From Pieris napi (Eukaryota; Arthropoda; Insecta; Lepidoptera; Pieridae), in the NCBI RefSeq assembly GCF_905475465.1, contig NC_062245.1, positions 1,364,001 through 1,428,000 of the forward strand: a stretch of DNA of 64,000 nt, read 5' to 3'. Below the pieces are notes generated by a model. That model saw nothing but the letters and a program-made list of their open reading frames with translations, did no database searches and had not been told where the DNA came from. A program made the translations under genes and the position numbers. Each line of letters starts with the position of its first letter. Within the stretch, counting starts at the first letter, position 1. This document shows, one piece after another, positions 49,001 through 57,374 of this stretch.

Positions 49001-52000
49001 GAGACGGATTGAGAGAGAGTGGGAAGGGCGAATAACTTTATAAAAAATTCTGTTTTTAAAATTAAATTTCGTAAAGAGAATTTATGACATTTTAGTATTT
49101 TATCTTCTATGGAACATCATTTATTGAAATCTCAAATTACGAATTGTAAATTAAAATGCCACGTGTTATTATCATCGAATAAATCTTAATATATATATAA
49201 ATTACTTGTCACGTTGTTTGTCCGCTATGGACTCCTACACTACCGAACCGATATCTATCAAATTTGCACACCGTGTGTTTGTTTGATCCAACTTAAAAGA
49301 TAGGATAGCTTAGCTTACATCTCAATTTATACCCGCAATATTATTTTATTGCAAATTATTTGATTATAATTTGATAGTTACAATTCTAACAGATGGCGCA
49401 GTGTATGAAAGTACCAACGTTTCACATAAGCTACAATTTAATGACATAACCACCAAACAAGCATGGTGGTCTCCATGACTGGCGTTCTTCTAGCGTTTAC
49501 CATGAATAGTTTACTACTATGTAATATAACAAAAAACATAGACACAGCAACGCTTGGCCGAGTCTGCTAGTAAATATATTTTTTTTAATTTGTATTTATT
49601 TTCGACACTCTTAATATTTTAGTGCCAATTAAATTTATTTAATTCCGAACTTATCTTCCTTCATCTCTTCCTCTAAGTCTTTTCTTTTTCATTATTCCAC
49701 ATTAGGGTTGCCTGGAAGAAATCGCTTGTTAGCGATAAGGCCGCCCGTTGCCTTACAACTTTTTGTAACATGTTTTTTGTACTTTTGTGATGTGTATGTT
49801 TGTGAATAAGGTAATAAAGCATAAATAAATAAATAAATAAGTCTCGGAAATTTAAAGTTTAAGATTTGTATAAATATTTAAAACAAGACTTAAAAATTAG
49901 TTTGCCAAAGAAGTTTCACTTCCGACATGTGTACTTTGTACGCACCCCCTTTTGTATATTTTAAACTCTGAACGTGTAAAAAGAAACTTTAAATTGAATG
50001 GAAAAATTGCACGGGAATACCTAAAAACCAGTTTCATAAAGGAAATCAAATTAAGACGAAACGAAGTTCACGGGGGCAGATAGTATTAAATAAAATAAAA
50101 ACTAAATGAGAAATGTATATAGTACATGTAAGACCCCCACTTACCCCCCGTCTTCGGAAACAATTTTAGCCAAACCCAAAAGCCAAATGAATATTAATAT
50201 ATTTTATTAATTAGGTACTTAATATTATTATTATCAGTGGCGCTACAACCTCTTTAGGTCTGGGCCTCAAATTTCTGTTTCATGTTAATTTTTCAATCTA
50301 ATAGCCATGTAGGTGATCAGCCTCCTGTGCCTGACACACGCCGTAGACTTTTTGGGTCTAAGACAGGAAACCGAAGTTTCCTCACGATGTTTTCCTTCAT
50401 CGTTCGAGCAAATGTTAAATATAAAAAAAGTCCATTGGTGAACAGCCGGGGATCGAACCTACGACCACAGTGATAAGAGTTGCACGCTGAAGCTACTTGG
50501 CCAACACTCCCACAAATTTTACCTACTCAATTTTATTATTAAGTAGGTACAATTTGTTAACCGTATGTCATACATCACTTTAAATAAAACTTTTAAAAAT
50601 ATTGTTCTAAGCAGTTTAGACTATTTAATAAATAACTCACCGGTCACAATAACTCTCCCCTTCATACACCTCCATCAATCGAATATCCAAACTTGACCCG
50701 ACCAACTTGACCGTCCCAGAGTCTTCCAAGAAGACATTTTCACACCTCACATCTCTATGCAACACATTAACACTATGCAACTCATTTAACGCACTGAACA
50801 CCCCCAACGCAACATGTCTCACTAGTTTCAACACTTCAAACATATCACCGAAGGAACTTTTATTCTTGAGGTATTTGAGCGAACTGCCCAAAACGAAATC
50901 ACGGAAGATGTAGACGAATTGACGAGCTGACTTCTTAGATTCGGTTTCCATAGCAACGTATGGGATGAGGGAGCGGTGTTTCAACCTGCACATGGCTTTT
51001 AGATCTTGCTGGACTGAGTTTAGTTGTCTGTTCCGAGTCTGGAAATCCGAGGCAGGGGAGAGACACCATTTTTTGGCGATCACTTGCTGACCGTCGTCGT
51101 CGATTGCGAGGTACGTTGTAGAGCCGTTTGATGAATGACCTGAATGTGTTAATAATAATTAATAATTATAAAGCATGAATAAAATTTTAATTTTTTTTCT
51201 TAATAACTATATGTAATATGTATTTTTGCACTTTTCGCCTACCTTATCTAATTTAATACATTTTGTTTACTTTTCTCACAGTGGTTGAGTGGAAGAGATC
51301 GCTCGAAAGCGATAAGGCCGCCAGTTGCCCTCCTTTATATTTAATCATGTTACATTTTTTATATTGTAATGCAGCGAAGGGTAAATAAATAAATAAATAA
51401 TAAATAAAAAAATAAGTTTTAGTAAAAATTCTAAGAGTTTATTACGGTATATTGTTATTAATAAATACTAGTATTGAGTTAAGTTATGGGATTTTGTACG
51501 GGAAAATTAAGTTGAGATACTTAAATCAATTTATATTGTTTTCATCTGATTTTATGATAAATCTTAGCATAACGATGCTGGCAACCTTTGGACTAATAGG
51601 GGCTAAGTTAATAAGGTGGTTGCATTCTATATTTCTAATATGTTTGTAGTATAAATCTAATCGACTATGTATTTGCGTGTTGTTCTCACGAGAATGTAAG
51701 TGCGTGCTACTATTGCACCATGCCTACTGCTGATTTGCTTTTTTTTTATTGTTTATTATTAATTAACTATTTACTCAAAGATGTCATGTGGAACATGGTG
51801 TAATGGTTGCAGCTCCTTACAAACAATTTGTAAAACAAAAACTTGGCTATTAAAAAGAGTGGCGGAGAGTTTAGCCAGTTCTCTTCCGTTCTACGCCCTT
51901 GATTTGAGAAGTGGTAGTAAATGTAAAATTAGAAGCATTTAATATGTATTTCTTTATTGACGTTCGTAAGTGTACATTGTGTTACCTTATGAATTAAGTT

Positions 52001-55000
52001 ATCATATGATATCTATCCTTACATCATTAAGCGTTTGATTGAATGCTCTAACCTATGGCGCTACAGGTTCAAATTAAAAACATATATTTGTAGTGAAACT
52101 TCAGAGCAAAGCTATTATTTTGTTAATATAAATAAGTTTTATTTAAAAGGCAATGTAAATCAAAGACAATATTATAGATACTAACCCAAACAATTGCCAA
52201 TATAAACCTTCTTGTTATTTCGTTGCGTATACCTCAGGACGTACGCACCACGAGAATTGCACGTACATGGTACGTTCGTACCGCGTATCACTTTCTTAGC
52301 GGGCGACATTTTTTCGTCTGCGTAACTGTAATAGAGAAAATGATTCAATATTGATGTATTAAATCGGTTTTGGTCCAGCTAAGCTGTAATCTGTTAAGAA
52401 TTGTTTGTAAGGTAAAGGATTACATTGTGATGAAAAGGCCGAAAATCAGATGACGATGAAACACAGATGGTTCTCGAACTTGTCTAAGAAAATTATAAAA
52501 ACAGATGATCTGAGGCCCAAGGCCTATATAATGTTACACGCAGTCACACAGTTGTAATTGTGAGATTAGATTTTTTAATTTATTTATATTACAGAATCTA
52601 ATATATAAAATTCTCGTGTCACAATGTTCGTTCCCATACTCCTCCAAAACGGCTCAACCGATTCCTATGAATATTTTTATGCATATTCAGTAAGTCTGAG
52701 AATCGGCTACTATCTATTTTTCAAACCCTTAAGTGATATGGGGAGAGCACACAAAAAATATTTTTTTTGTTTTTATTTTTTTTATAACACAACATACAAA
52801 AATACATACAACCCATCATTTTCACCTCTCTACGATCAACCCCTATTTTTTATTATTGTAGATTAATATTTTTATTGAACTAAAAAAAAGTTTGCTACAA
52901 ATAATATACATATACATGTACATGGCAAAACAACGTTTGTTGGGTTAGCTAGCTATCAATACAATAAAATTATAATTCTGCATTAGATTACAAAACTGCT
53001 GTAGTTTGTATACTGTACTGTTTTGTCTCTATCTGTCAAATTGTGTTTACACTGTGATAAAAAGAATCAGATGGTTTTATAGGGGGTAAAATGTGCTAAA
53101 ACTTACTATAAGAGTTTAGGAGCATCACCCTGCCCTTCTGTAACTGGCTGTTCTTGGCTGAGACTGGACCTGTGTACTCTTCTAGCAGAATTCTTTAATG
53201 TTTCCTGTCGTCTTTGTATTTCATCCTTCATTTTTTTCCGCTAAAATTAGAAATTTTTTGATCACCAAAAGTGTATTTTTGACAGAAATAAGCAAAGTGG
53301 ATGAAAATTAAAAACCCATACAGACACACACACCCCCACTCACTTTAACAACCACATGATTAGTGGTTAGTCATTGTCATGTCTAGGCTATATTTTTTAA
53401 ATTTCTTAAAATAATACATATTGTCTTACATAAAAAATTGTGGATTGCTAATAAACACTTACATACATCTTTTTAAAATATTTATTTATTATATATATAA
53501 TTTGAAGTTCATCTGGGCTATATAAGGATTTTTGACATGACTGAGAATAATGACTGAGTATTTACTTTAGATTCAGATCATTACATCTATATTAAAAATT
53601 ATAAAAGTACCTCTTCATTTTCCTTTAATTCTATGTCTTGTTGTTTCAATTTCTCCATCTCAGTCTTCTGTTTCAACATTTCATCATAAAATGAAAGTGT
53701 AGGTTTGTTGTGATCATGCAAAAATTGCTAAAATAGTAAAAATAAGGATTAATAAGCGGCTACTAAAACTGTATCAATAGGTAACTTAGTCAAACTAAAA
53801 TGATTAATGAATGGGTACTAAAGTATACCAATGTCTTCTGTATGGTATCAATCACAGTATTATTATTACATCTAAAATCCAAAATTGTATAAAATTATTT
53901 CTTTACAACTTGTAAGTTGATCAAGCTCATTTGTTTTTGGGCTTCATTAAAAAAGTCAGAACTGATATCCTATAACCTGTTGACATTCCCATTTATGATT
54001 ATGATTTAATCAGCTATACAATGTTTCAGCCTCATGCTTATGATTGTACTGTTACCGATATTACGAACCGTAGCGATCAGTATAACATGTTAAAGTAATG
54101 GTAAAATAATATTAATGATTTTTAAAAATTTAGTTGTAATTACCTGTGTATGTTGTGCTAGTTGAAAAATCATGACTTCCCCGCATAAATCAACAGCCAT
54201 TTTCTTTAGATCTGAGATAAGTTTTGCTGCATTTTCATCAGATAGACCAAACATTTTATTAATTGCAATTGTGGGTGGTCTAAAAAATTATATAATAACT
54301 TCAGTATTTAACATATGATTTTTGGGCATCTGATTCCAATCAGAAAACAGTTTTTTACGGCTTAGTGTTTTCAAAAATATAAATTGCTTACCTATCTGGA
54401 TAATTATGACAACATTTCAACTGAAGAGTGACTGAACAGTGAACTCCTTCTGAGTTGTGCAGGGGCAATAATGTTAATAGTATGTCCAAAGGACGCCACT
54501 CACTCCAAACAGCTTTTTTACGAATGTCAACCACTGCATCTCCATATATTGCCTGTTATATTTAAGATTATTTTCAGAAAGAAATATCATTGGAGATTTC
54601 TTTAAAGATACTTTACATGGCATTGACAATAATTAATAGTAAAACTAAAATTATAATTATGCTGATAAACAGATGAAAAAAACCAAAATATAGATCTGTA
54701 TTAAGATTCTGAGATATTCAAAATGTCACTTAGTGCTTTATAATGTTAAATGTTGTTGAACTTTTTGTATAATATTTAAGTGTATTTAAGTAGAAGGATC
54801 TAAAATAAAAGTAATGATAAAATTTTAAGGCACAAAATCAGAATTAAAATTCAATAATATCTAAAAAGAGATTCGTGGTTTTCGGAAGCATATAAGTTAA
54901 ATTTATTATATACATAATATTGTTTGTTTTGAAATTGAAAATCTTATAACCTGTAATGCGACCATTTCGTTATTTTGTCTCTCTTCACAGCTTTCTTCAC

Positions 55001-55004
55001 TCAT
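21741..55004 (-). CDS. Gcn2: eIF2-alpha kinase GCN2, 28 exons, 1542 aa
   Basis: Stress kinase that binds uncharged tRNA and phosphorylates eIF2-alpha, cytosolic and ribosome-associated. Exons in transcript order: 55004-54951, 54552-54392, 54279-54144, 53727-53611, 53240-53107, 52325-52186, 51139-50641, 48852-48733, 48000-47877, 47359-47237, 46013-45753, 45614-45502, 43888-43662, 42824-42687, 39612-39566, 38582-38350, 37212-36948, 36319-36168, 35563-35424, 34290-34111, 33216-32999, 31726-31593, 30421-30253, 29832-29627, 28350-28259, 28006-27888, 22938-22760, 21888-21741. All introns are GT-AG, every phase agrees, and the total of 4629 nt is exactly 1543 codons, a usual length for the family. 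Order: RWD (about 10-115), charged linker, pseudokinase (about 200-455), kinase (about 518-885), HisRS-like (about 900-1370), C-terminal domain (about 1395-1542). Kinase key residues: LGKGAFGDV from L526, K549, E567, HRD D750, N755, DFG D768. The start is the first ATG upstream of the RWD. Very confident in identity; small exon edges could move by a few bases. Confidence 0.95.
22000..22329. mobile_element. MITE with TIR GGGAGCGTTCAAGTATTACG
   Basis: Matching ends GGGAGCGTTCAAGTATTACG and its complement, with a TGA target duplication (21997-21999, 22330-22332). The inner sequence has C-runs (including 16 C at about 22050). Sits in the last GCN2 intron. Confidence 0.7.
24180..24899 (-). pseudogene. 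Degenerate gene remnant inside long-TIR element
   Basis: I do not recognise the family. An N-terminal piece starts MSSEKLV, has an in-frame TGA after codon 7, and continues KNDAKVIAFVEKTLKKSQEV to further stops. After an intron-like gap comes LLYSELKQHLLRTQYITSIW, then NRNGWTLNEDTLDFHWFDGE, then a second intron-like gap (GTGAGA...CGCAG) and a very acidic tail ending SDVKRI. A C-terminal Trp-rich block followed by an acidic tail is a common transposase ending. This is probably what is left of the transposase after an internal deletion. Confidence 0.5.
25131..26705. mobile_element. Nested transposon, TIR GGTAGGGGAGCCCA
   Basis: TIR GGTAGGGGAGCCCA at both ends and a 5-bp target duplication ATTAT (25126-25130, 26706-26710). 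The empty site is preserved in the other arm of the host transposon at about 23562, which proves the insertion. It has no coding frame of note, and contains repeated copies of AATCTGACGCGCTCGA in both orientations towards both ends. Superfamily not assigned. Confidence 0.8.
27121..27887. other. GCN2 intron sequence, no feature
   Basis: AT-rich; no exon in phase with GCN2 could be found here. Confidence 0.5.
28100..28152 (-). repeat. Family C fragment
   Basis: Complement carries GTGATACCGCCGCCCATAGA-like sequence. In the intron between GCN2 exons 25 and 26. Confidence 0.4.
28259..37212 (-). CDS. Gcn2: GCN2 exons 17-25: kinase C-lobe end and HisRS-like domain
   Basis: Exon 17 ends the kinase (WLLDHDAGLRPTSAELL) and enters the histidyl-tRNA-synthetase-like region. 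Exon 18 reads VFRSHGAIEFSPPLLIPR, exon 19 ARHIAYSGSKYMRRYVVDRV, exon 23 SVGFSMALERM. This domain binds uncharged tRNA; it is not expected to aminoacylate. The domain runs to about residue 1370. Confidence 0.93.
28431..28672 (-). mobile_element. SINE 2, tRNA-derived
   Basis: In element orientation it has a tRNA-like head with CTAGTGGTTAGTACCCCTGA and the B box GGGTTCGATCCCCGGCT, then a body ending CTTAGCATGGGACTAGGTCA. A second copy lies at 57375-57612 (plus). Confidence 0.75.
28678..28935 (+). repeat. Family C, longest copy
   Basis: Runs from AGGAGGCAAACGGGCAGGAG through GATACCGCCGCC and GTTGCCGGCCTTTCAAG to GAAAACGCTCAGTTGTGGAA. Directly next to the SINE 2 copy. Confidence 0.65.
28982..29513. 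mobile_element. MITE with ~110-bp TIRs (CGTAAAATTGTAAACACCG)
   Basis: The left arm (CGTAAAATTGTAAACACCGT, TCTATCTCGCGAGAT, GAAAGATTGTGAACCTCA) is mirrored on the right. In the intron between GCN2 exons 24 and 25. Outermost bases and target duplication are uncertain. Confidence 0.75.
29972..30222 (-). mobile_element. Helitron-like non-autonomous element
   Basis: Complement starts TATATAAAATTCTCGTGTCA, continues with CGGCTCGACCGATTCTTATG and ends at GGGTTAGCTAG (CTAG terminus). The same family lies at 52600-52953 in plus orientation. No TIRs, as expected for Helitron-type ends. Confidence 0.6.
31070..31203 (-). repeat. Fragment of the CAGG-MITE family
   Basis: Complement matches 48424-48560 (GGTCAAAAAGTCGTGGATCA, GGTCATCAGCTGCAAAAAAT). 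Confidence 0.55.
31206..31387. mobile_element. Short MITE with 47-bp TIRs
   Basis: Arms 31206-31252 and 31341-31387 share CCCTGCGATTCTGTAA and TTCGAACTCACACAGCGG. Abuts the previous fragment, in the intron between GCN2 exons 22 and 23. Confidence 0.7.
32480..32800 (-). repeat. CR1/Jockey-group LINE 3' end
   Basis: Complement ends AAATAAATGATTTGACTTTG, a usual 3' tail of these LINEs; the body upstream is about 300 bp. The 68-codon plus frame across it is not a gene. Confidence 0.45.
32835..32905 (+). repeat. Family A fragment
   Basis: TGCCAGTTCTTCTCTTCCGT and GATTTGAAAACTGCCAGT. Confidence 0.5.
33558..33806 (-). mobile_element. SINE 1 copy
   Basis: Whole tRNA-like head present at the right end (complement of CCACTAGGCTAACACTGCTC). 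In the intron between GCN2 exons 20 and 21. Confidence 0.75.
33892..33964. repeat. (CA)n-rich low-complexity sequence
   Basis: CACACACACC, CTCACTCACTCACACACAC and related units. Confidence 0.8.
34687..34918 (+). repeat. Three tandem ~72-82-bp units
   Basis: Units start GATGGCGCGTAACCGAAAAA at 34687, 34769 and 34847 and end GATAAAGAAGTTTCACTTCA. The array directly abuts the RTE pseudogene and may be its 5' flank or a captured MITE end. Confidence 0.7.
34919..35390 (+). pseudogene. RTE-type LINE, C-terminal reverse transcriptase fragment and 3' end
   Basis: Translation shows LRTRIARCYVFSVLLYGVES and WTLTETMSKKLEAFEIWVYR, then after a frameshift VKKRKLEYFGHVLRNS and LIQLIIQGKMAG. These are typical of the region after the RT domain in RTE-like elements. 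The 3' end GATGGCACTATAAGAAGAAG is a usual short RTE tail. 5'-truncated and frameshifted. It sits antisense in a GCN2 intron. Confidence 0.75.
35676..35790 (-). repeat. Family D RTE-like tail
   Basis: Complement reads GGGTTGTCTGAAAGAGATCG, then TAAGGCCGCCCGTTGCA and an AATA-repeat end. Confidence 0.6.
35838..35884. repeat. 21-bp-stem hairpin
   Basis: AGACCAAAGAAATCAGTTTT pairs across a 5-nt loop with its complement; one mismatch. In the intron between GCN2 exons 18 and 19. Confidence 0.8.
36824..36925 (+). repeat. Family C copy
   Basis: AGGAGGCATACGGGCAGGAG through GTGCGTTGCCGGCCTTTTAA. Ends only about 25 bp from GCN2 exon 17. Confidence 0.65.
37307..37617. mobile_element. Second copy of the 10.2-kb MITE (inverted)
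   Basis: Complement matches 10240-10550 over most of its length. The outer right end is lost or diverged. In the intron between GCN2 exons 16 and 17. Confidence 0.65.
37882..38062 (+). repeat. Family A copy
   Basis: Core AAAAAGAGTGGCGGAGAGTT and tail ATGAATAAATGAGTTTGAG. Confidence 0.6.
38093..38290 (+). mobile_element. SINE 1 copy, internally deleted
   Basis: B box GGTTCGATCCCCGGCT intact; part of the head between A and B boxes is missing. It ends about 60 bp from GCN2 exon 16. Confidence 0.7.
38350..47359 (-). CDS. Gcn2: GCN2 exons 10-16: eIF2-alpha kinase domain
   Basis: P-loop LGKGAFGDV in exon 10; K549 and E567 in exon 11; a kinase insert in exons 11-13 with a very acidic stretch (SEEDSDDDDDEPD, exon 12). 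LYIQMEFCEKNTLR is the hinge in exon 13. HRDLKPVNIF and GDFGLA are in exon 14. The activation loop is split over a 47-bp exon 15 and exon 16 (LLTGKVGTTLYVAPE). T796 and T801 keep the five-residue spacing of the two known autophosphorylation threonines. All catalytic residues are intact, so the kinase should be active. Confidence 0.95.
38625..38755 (+). repeat. Family D RTE-like tail
   Basis: GGTTGCCTGGAAGAGATAGC, GATAAGGCCGCCCGTTGC, and an AATAAATAAATAA end. Confidence 0.65.
38775..39015 (+). mobile_element. SINE 1 copy
   Basis: GTTGGCCTAGTGGCTTCATC and GGTTCGATCCCCGGATGG at the head, GACCTAAAAATATTGCAGC at the tail. Confidence 0.7.
39255..39440 (+). repeat. Family C copy
   Basis: GTCTGATGTTAAGTGATACC, then GAATTGGTACATTC and AAGTCGAATTGGTTCG. 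Confidence 0.6.
39715..40172. mobile_element. MITE with TIR GAGTCTGGCTAATGAAA
   Basis: Outer ends TAGAGTCTGGCTAATGAAA and its complement, with TA at both edges fitting a TA target duplication (Tc1/mariner-like). Lies 100 bp from GCN2 exon 15, next to the large palindrome. Confidence 0.7.
40237..42419. mobile_element. 2.2-kb palindromic fold-back element
   Basis: Left arm 40237-41188 mirrors right arm 41466-42419 with only scattered differences, leaving a spacer of about 275 bp. Outer ends are TAGTCTAGTCGACAAG and its complement; TA at each end fits a TA target duplication. Very AT-rich with long A and T runs; no coding frame. Inner sequence around 40672 is itself palindromic (TATAGTGTGTTCTGAACACT). 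Lies in the intron between GCN2 exons 14 and 15, which encode the two sides of the activation loop. Confidence 0.85.
42825..43661. other. GCN2 intron 13, no clear feature
   Basis: Fragments of SINE 1-like (around 42900) and family C-like sequence (around 43005) too short to call. Confidence 0.35.
44308..45203 (-). mobile_element. 5'-truncated Penelope-like element
   Basis: About 896 bp inserted in MITE copy 1. A 15-bp duplication AAATCAAATACATAT flanks it (44293-44307 and 45204-45218); the related MITE at 46304 shows the unoccupied arrangement. It carries inverted repeats of about 72 bp (44343-44415 and 45135-45206), a layout known from Penelope elements, and the GIY-YIG endonuclease end of the polyprotein. 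Confidence 0.8.
44522..45082 (-). pseudogene. Penelope-like GIY-YIG endonuclease fragment
   Basis: An open 186-codon frame. GIY-YIG signature as AGIYKLDCDC followed by LSYIGQTKRN, then LKEHIADIRHRRHTKSAVCEH and a C-terminal DPIISK region. The frame stays open upstream (RQPAYLPYVKG) to the truncation, with no AUG, and the reverse transcriptase is missing. The product would be the DNA-nicking half of a retroelement polyprotein, not a host gene. Confidence 0.85.
46304..46880. mobile_element. MITE copy 2 (same family as 44103)
   Basis: Left end TATCCTCAGATTTTTCATTC, right end complement TATACTCTGATTTTTAATTC. Shares long stretches with copy 1 (for example GAAAAAGGGACAAATTTGAC and GATGAAAAGGAACGTAATTA). 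In the intron between GCN2 exons 10 and 11. Confidence 0.8.
47877..52325 (-). CDS. Gcn2: GCN2 exons 6-9: pseudokinase domain
   Basis: Exon 7 (50641-51139) is the largest exon. Kinase-like landmarks are IAKKW (about 268-272), LHRDVRCENV (374-383) and, where DFG should stand, VGSS. The metal-binding Asp is therefore missing, as expected for the degenerate kinase domain that precedes the active one in GCN2. Exons 8-9 finish the C-lobe (SAKDFFSRCL...WPAEKLVQHGF), then an acidic/Asn-rich linker. Confidence 0.92.
48068..48357 (-). mobile_element. SINE 1, full-length copy
   Basis: Runs from AATCAGTGGCGCTACAACCT (tail end) to CACTAGGCCAACACT (head end). In the intron between GCN2 exons 8 and 9. Confidence 0.8.
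48419..48618. mobile_element. 200-bp MITE with TIR ACAGG(G/A)(G/T)GG(C/T)CAAAAAGTC
   Basis: Left ACAGGGGGGCCAAAAAGTC, right complement ACAGGATGGTCAAAAAGTC, with TA at the edges. Fragments of the same family lie at 30600-30720 and 31070-31203. Confidence 0.65.
49185..49573 (+). mobile_element. Helitron-like non-autonomous element 2
   Basis: Starts TATATATAAATTACTTGTCA followed by GTTTGTCCGCTATGGACTCC, and ends TTGGCCGAGTCTGCTAGT (CTAG). This start/end pair is common in lepidopteran Helitron-type elements. Confidence 0.55.
49706..49840 (+). repeat. Family D RTE-like tail
   Basis: GGTTGCCTGGAAGAAATCGC, GATAAGGCCGCCCGTTGC, end in AAATAAATAAATAA. Confidence 0.65.
50235..50513 (-). mobile_element. 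SINE 1 copy
   Basis: CAGTGGCGCTACAACCTCTT at the tail end and a slightly damaged tRNA-like head; ends about 125 bp from GCN2 exon 7. Confidence 0.75.
51283..51410 (+). repeat. Family D RTE-like tail
   Basis: GGTTGAGTGGAAGAGATCGC, GATAAGGCCGCCAGTTGC, AATAAATAAATAA end. Confidence 0.65.
51660..52005 (+). repeat. Family A, longer copy
   Basis: Matches 1108-1463 along its whole length with small indels. In the intron between GCN2 exons 6 and 7. Confidence 0.65.
52600..52953 (+). mobile_element. Helitron-like non-autonomous element 1, longer copy
   Basis: TATATAAAATTCTCGTGTCA start, CGGCTCAACCGATTCCTATG, and GGGTTAGCTAG end; same family as 29972-30222. The 80-codon plus frame in it is a by-product. 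Confidence 0.6.
53107..55004 (-). CDS. Gcn2: GCN2 exons 1-5: RWD domain and charged linker
   Basis: Starts MSEESCEERQ. The RWD core reads ALQAIYGDAVVD, then WRPLDILLTLLPL and CCHNYPDRPPTIAI, with the YPxxPP signature present as YPDRPP. In GCN2 this domain binds GCN1. Exons 4-5 encode a Lys/Glu-rich, probably coiled or helical linker (about residues 130-200). Confidence 0.93.
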
Positions 55005-57152
55005 TTTTAGCCAAGTTTCACCGTATGAGTATAGTCATACAATAAAGAATCCTTAACAAGATTCCTAAATTCCTAATTAGAAAAAAAACTAAACTTTTCA
55101 GAAATTGTTGGCACAAATAAACCGACAATAAAATAGAAATACATAATACAAATGAAAAATGGTATTTATTTGATCCGTAAATAAGATTCAAATTAGAAAA
55201 ATTGTTAAACTGTCTCCAATAGTTCGCCTGACAGTTTACATTATATTATTTGACCGTCAATCGTCATGAACTTGACACATGCCACAGAGCATGTAATGAT
55301 TTTTCCGTCGATATTCGACAATTTTGTTACTATACAACAATGTGAAACATATTTAGACGCATTTAATCCAAGTTAAATATACCGTTATCCTTAAGCAAAT
55401 TAAATTTCTTTGAAAAATGTACTTTCAAGATGTATTTGACCAATAGAGGTTATTGACGTTCCTATTCTTATCTAAACCACTTTGTAACTCATTGTACTAA
55501 GAATAATCATTGATGTTTGAAATTTTTTAATAGTTGTTCTAACTCTAAGGCACATAAGTAAGAGGATAATATTGTTAATTAAATAGTTTGGTGTTGTTTC
55601 TATTTTCACTATTGAGTAAAATATTAAAAACAGTTATCGAAGCCGTAACACTTAAACAGTCTGTAATAATTTTATCCTATTAAGATTTTGGTTTATTCAG
55701 CTGTATAAAACGAATTAACCTGTCACTGGTTGTCAGTTCAATTTTAGGCGGGAAGGACGCCTGTCAAAATGTGTCAATTCGCTTGGACCACTGAAAATAC
55801 TTGTTGGAGGCTTAACATTTTTGCAGTGTGTGGTGTGGTGTAGAGTAAAGATTTAAGCGTATAATTAAAAATAAACGCAAATTACTCTAGTGGTTTTTGT
55901 CTGCGGTGCGCCTGAATGTCCACTGCAGAATATTTTATTTAGACCGTTTTAATGTCTGTCACAGTAGCGATATTGTTATGTATTTAATATTTTATAATGT
56001 TACATTTTTTTCGAACTTTTCGTATTAGTTTAGGAAAATGTATGTATTTTTGTGAATAAATAAAATATTATTACTAAATATTCGATTGAGCGTATTATTG
56101 TAATTGGTACCGCATTAAGTATCTCATCAAAAATATGGAAAACATATTATCTAGTAAGTAATAAAAATAAATTTAATGCTTCAATTTCCCATGATTAATG
56201 ACATTTTCGTCTTTTCCAAAGCTTAAGAGGTTATCAAATTATCTTCTAATCATTTGATTTATTTATCTTTTGCAAAAGATGGGAAATCTTATAAATTTCA
56301 CCAACCCTAAAACACCTGAGCTCAGAATACTAATGAAGTTTTTGCGTCAACCCTTTCAAATCTAAAAGGGTCGAAGTTGTCAGTTCGGTTTACTTATCCA
56401 CGATGCTCAGGGCTGCTACGTGGCGGAATTGAGGGTAGTTGCAAAAAAAGTTAGTTTTATCATATCCACGTATCTTTAAGGCCTTAGGTACAGATGCGCA
56501 CCTACCTTTATTTTTAAAAATACATCTAATTGAACAGCTTTAACTAAAGTACCCATCCGTCTAAATCACAGCGTAAAGACGATTTGACAGTAACGAAAAA
56601 AGTACTTTGGTAAAAATTATGTAATTAGAATGATTTCATTTTTATGAGTATCAAAATCTAAATATACCACATATATTATGACAATAAACTCTCCGTCTAC
56701 ATAAGTAAACACCCACTTGTATATCCTTTCAACAAAATTTCATTAGTATCTGATTGTCCTTCTTGTAAAATGTGTGATGTTTGCGAGCAAAAGTAAAATA
56801 AAATAAAAAAGTAACTATTAAGAATCATATATTTTTAATCTAACAAAGCATAACAGTACATACTGTCGCCGCTGCAGAAAAAAATTTATGGTGGTACAAT
56901 CTAAACTTCGCCACACATAATGGCGTGCAAATTTGTCTTAAAAGGAATTTTACATAGAAGTTAAATGCATAATGTGTTAAATCATTAGAGTCAATTCTTA
57001 TATTATTTGTAGTGATAAAATATCACTTTATTAAAATATATTATTACGTTATAAAATAAATATTAGTTATAATGTTTCACGCAAATAATCATTAATAGAA
57101 TAATGCATTTCCAAAAGTAGTACATTAAGTCGACTTTTAAAAACTCTTATAT
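55005..57152. other. GCN2 5' flank
   Basis: Contains the GCN2 leader and promoter, but no TATA box or initiator that I can place with confidence. GGCGGGAA at 55747-55754 looks like an E2F-type site and might belong to GCN2 or to a divergent transcript. No coding frame is seen. Confidence 0.35.
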
Positions 57153-57198
57153 ATTATAATAATTTACAAATATTTTAAAGTTTGTAAATTATTATAAT
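57153..57198. repeat. Perfect 18-bp-stem hairpin
   Basis: ATTATAATAATTTACAAA, 10-nt loop, then its exact complement. AT-rich, intergenic. Confidence 0.85.
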
Positions 57199-57374
57199 GC
57201 TCGATTGCCATACAAATGTTTATTCCTATACAATTACAGATTAATTTTTGGCACAGCCAATTTCTCTCCATACCTACTTCGACAGATGTCTATTCCCGTT
57301 GACTTAAAAATATTAATGTTTTTGTGAATCAATAAGGACATTTCTTAAATATCTTCTATTTCTAATATAATCAT

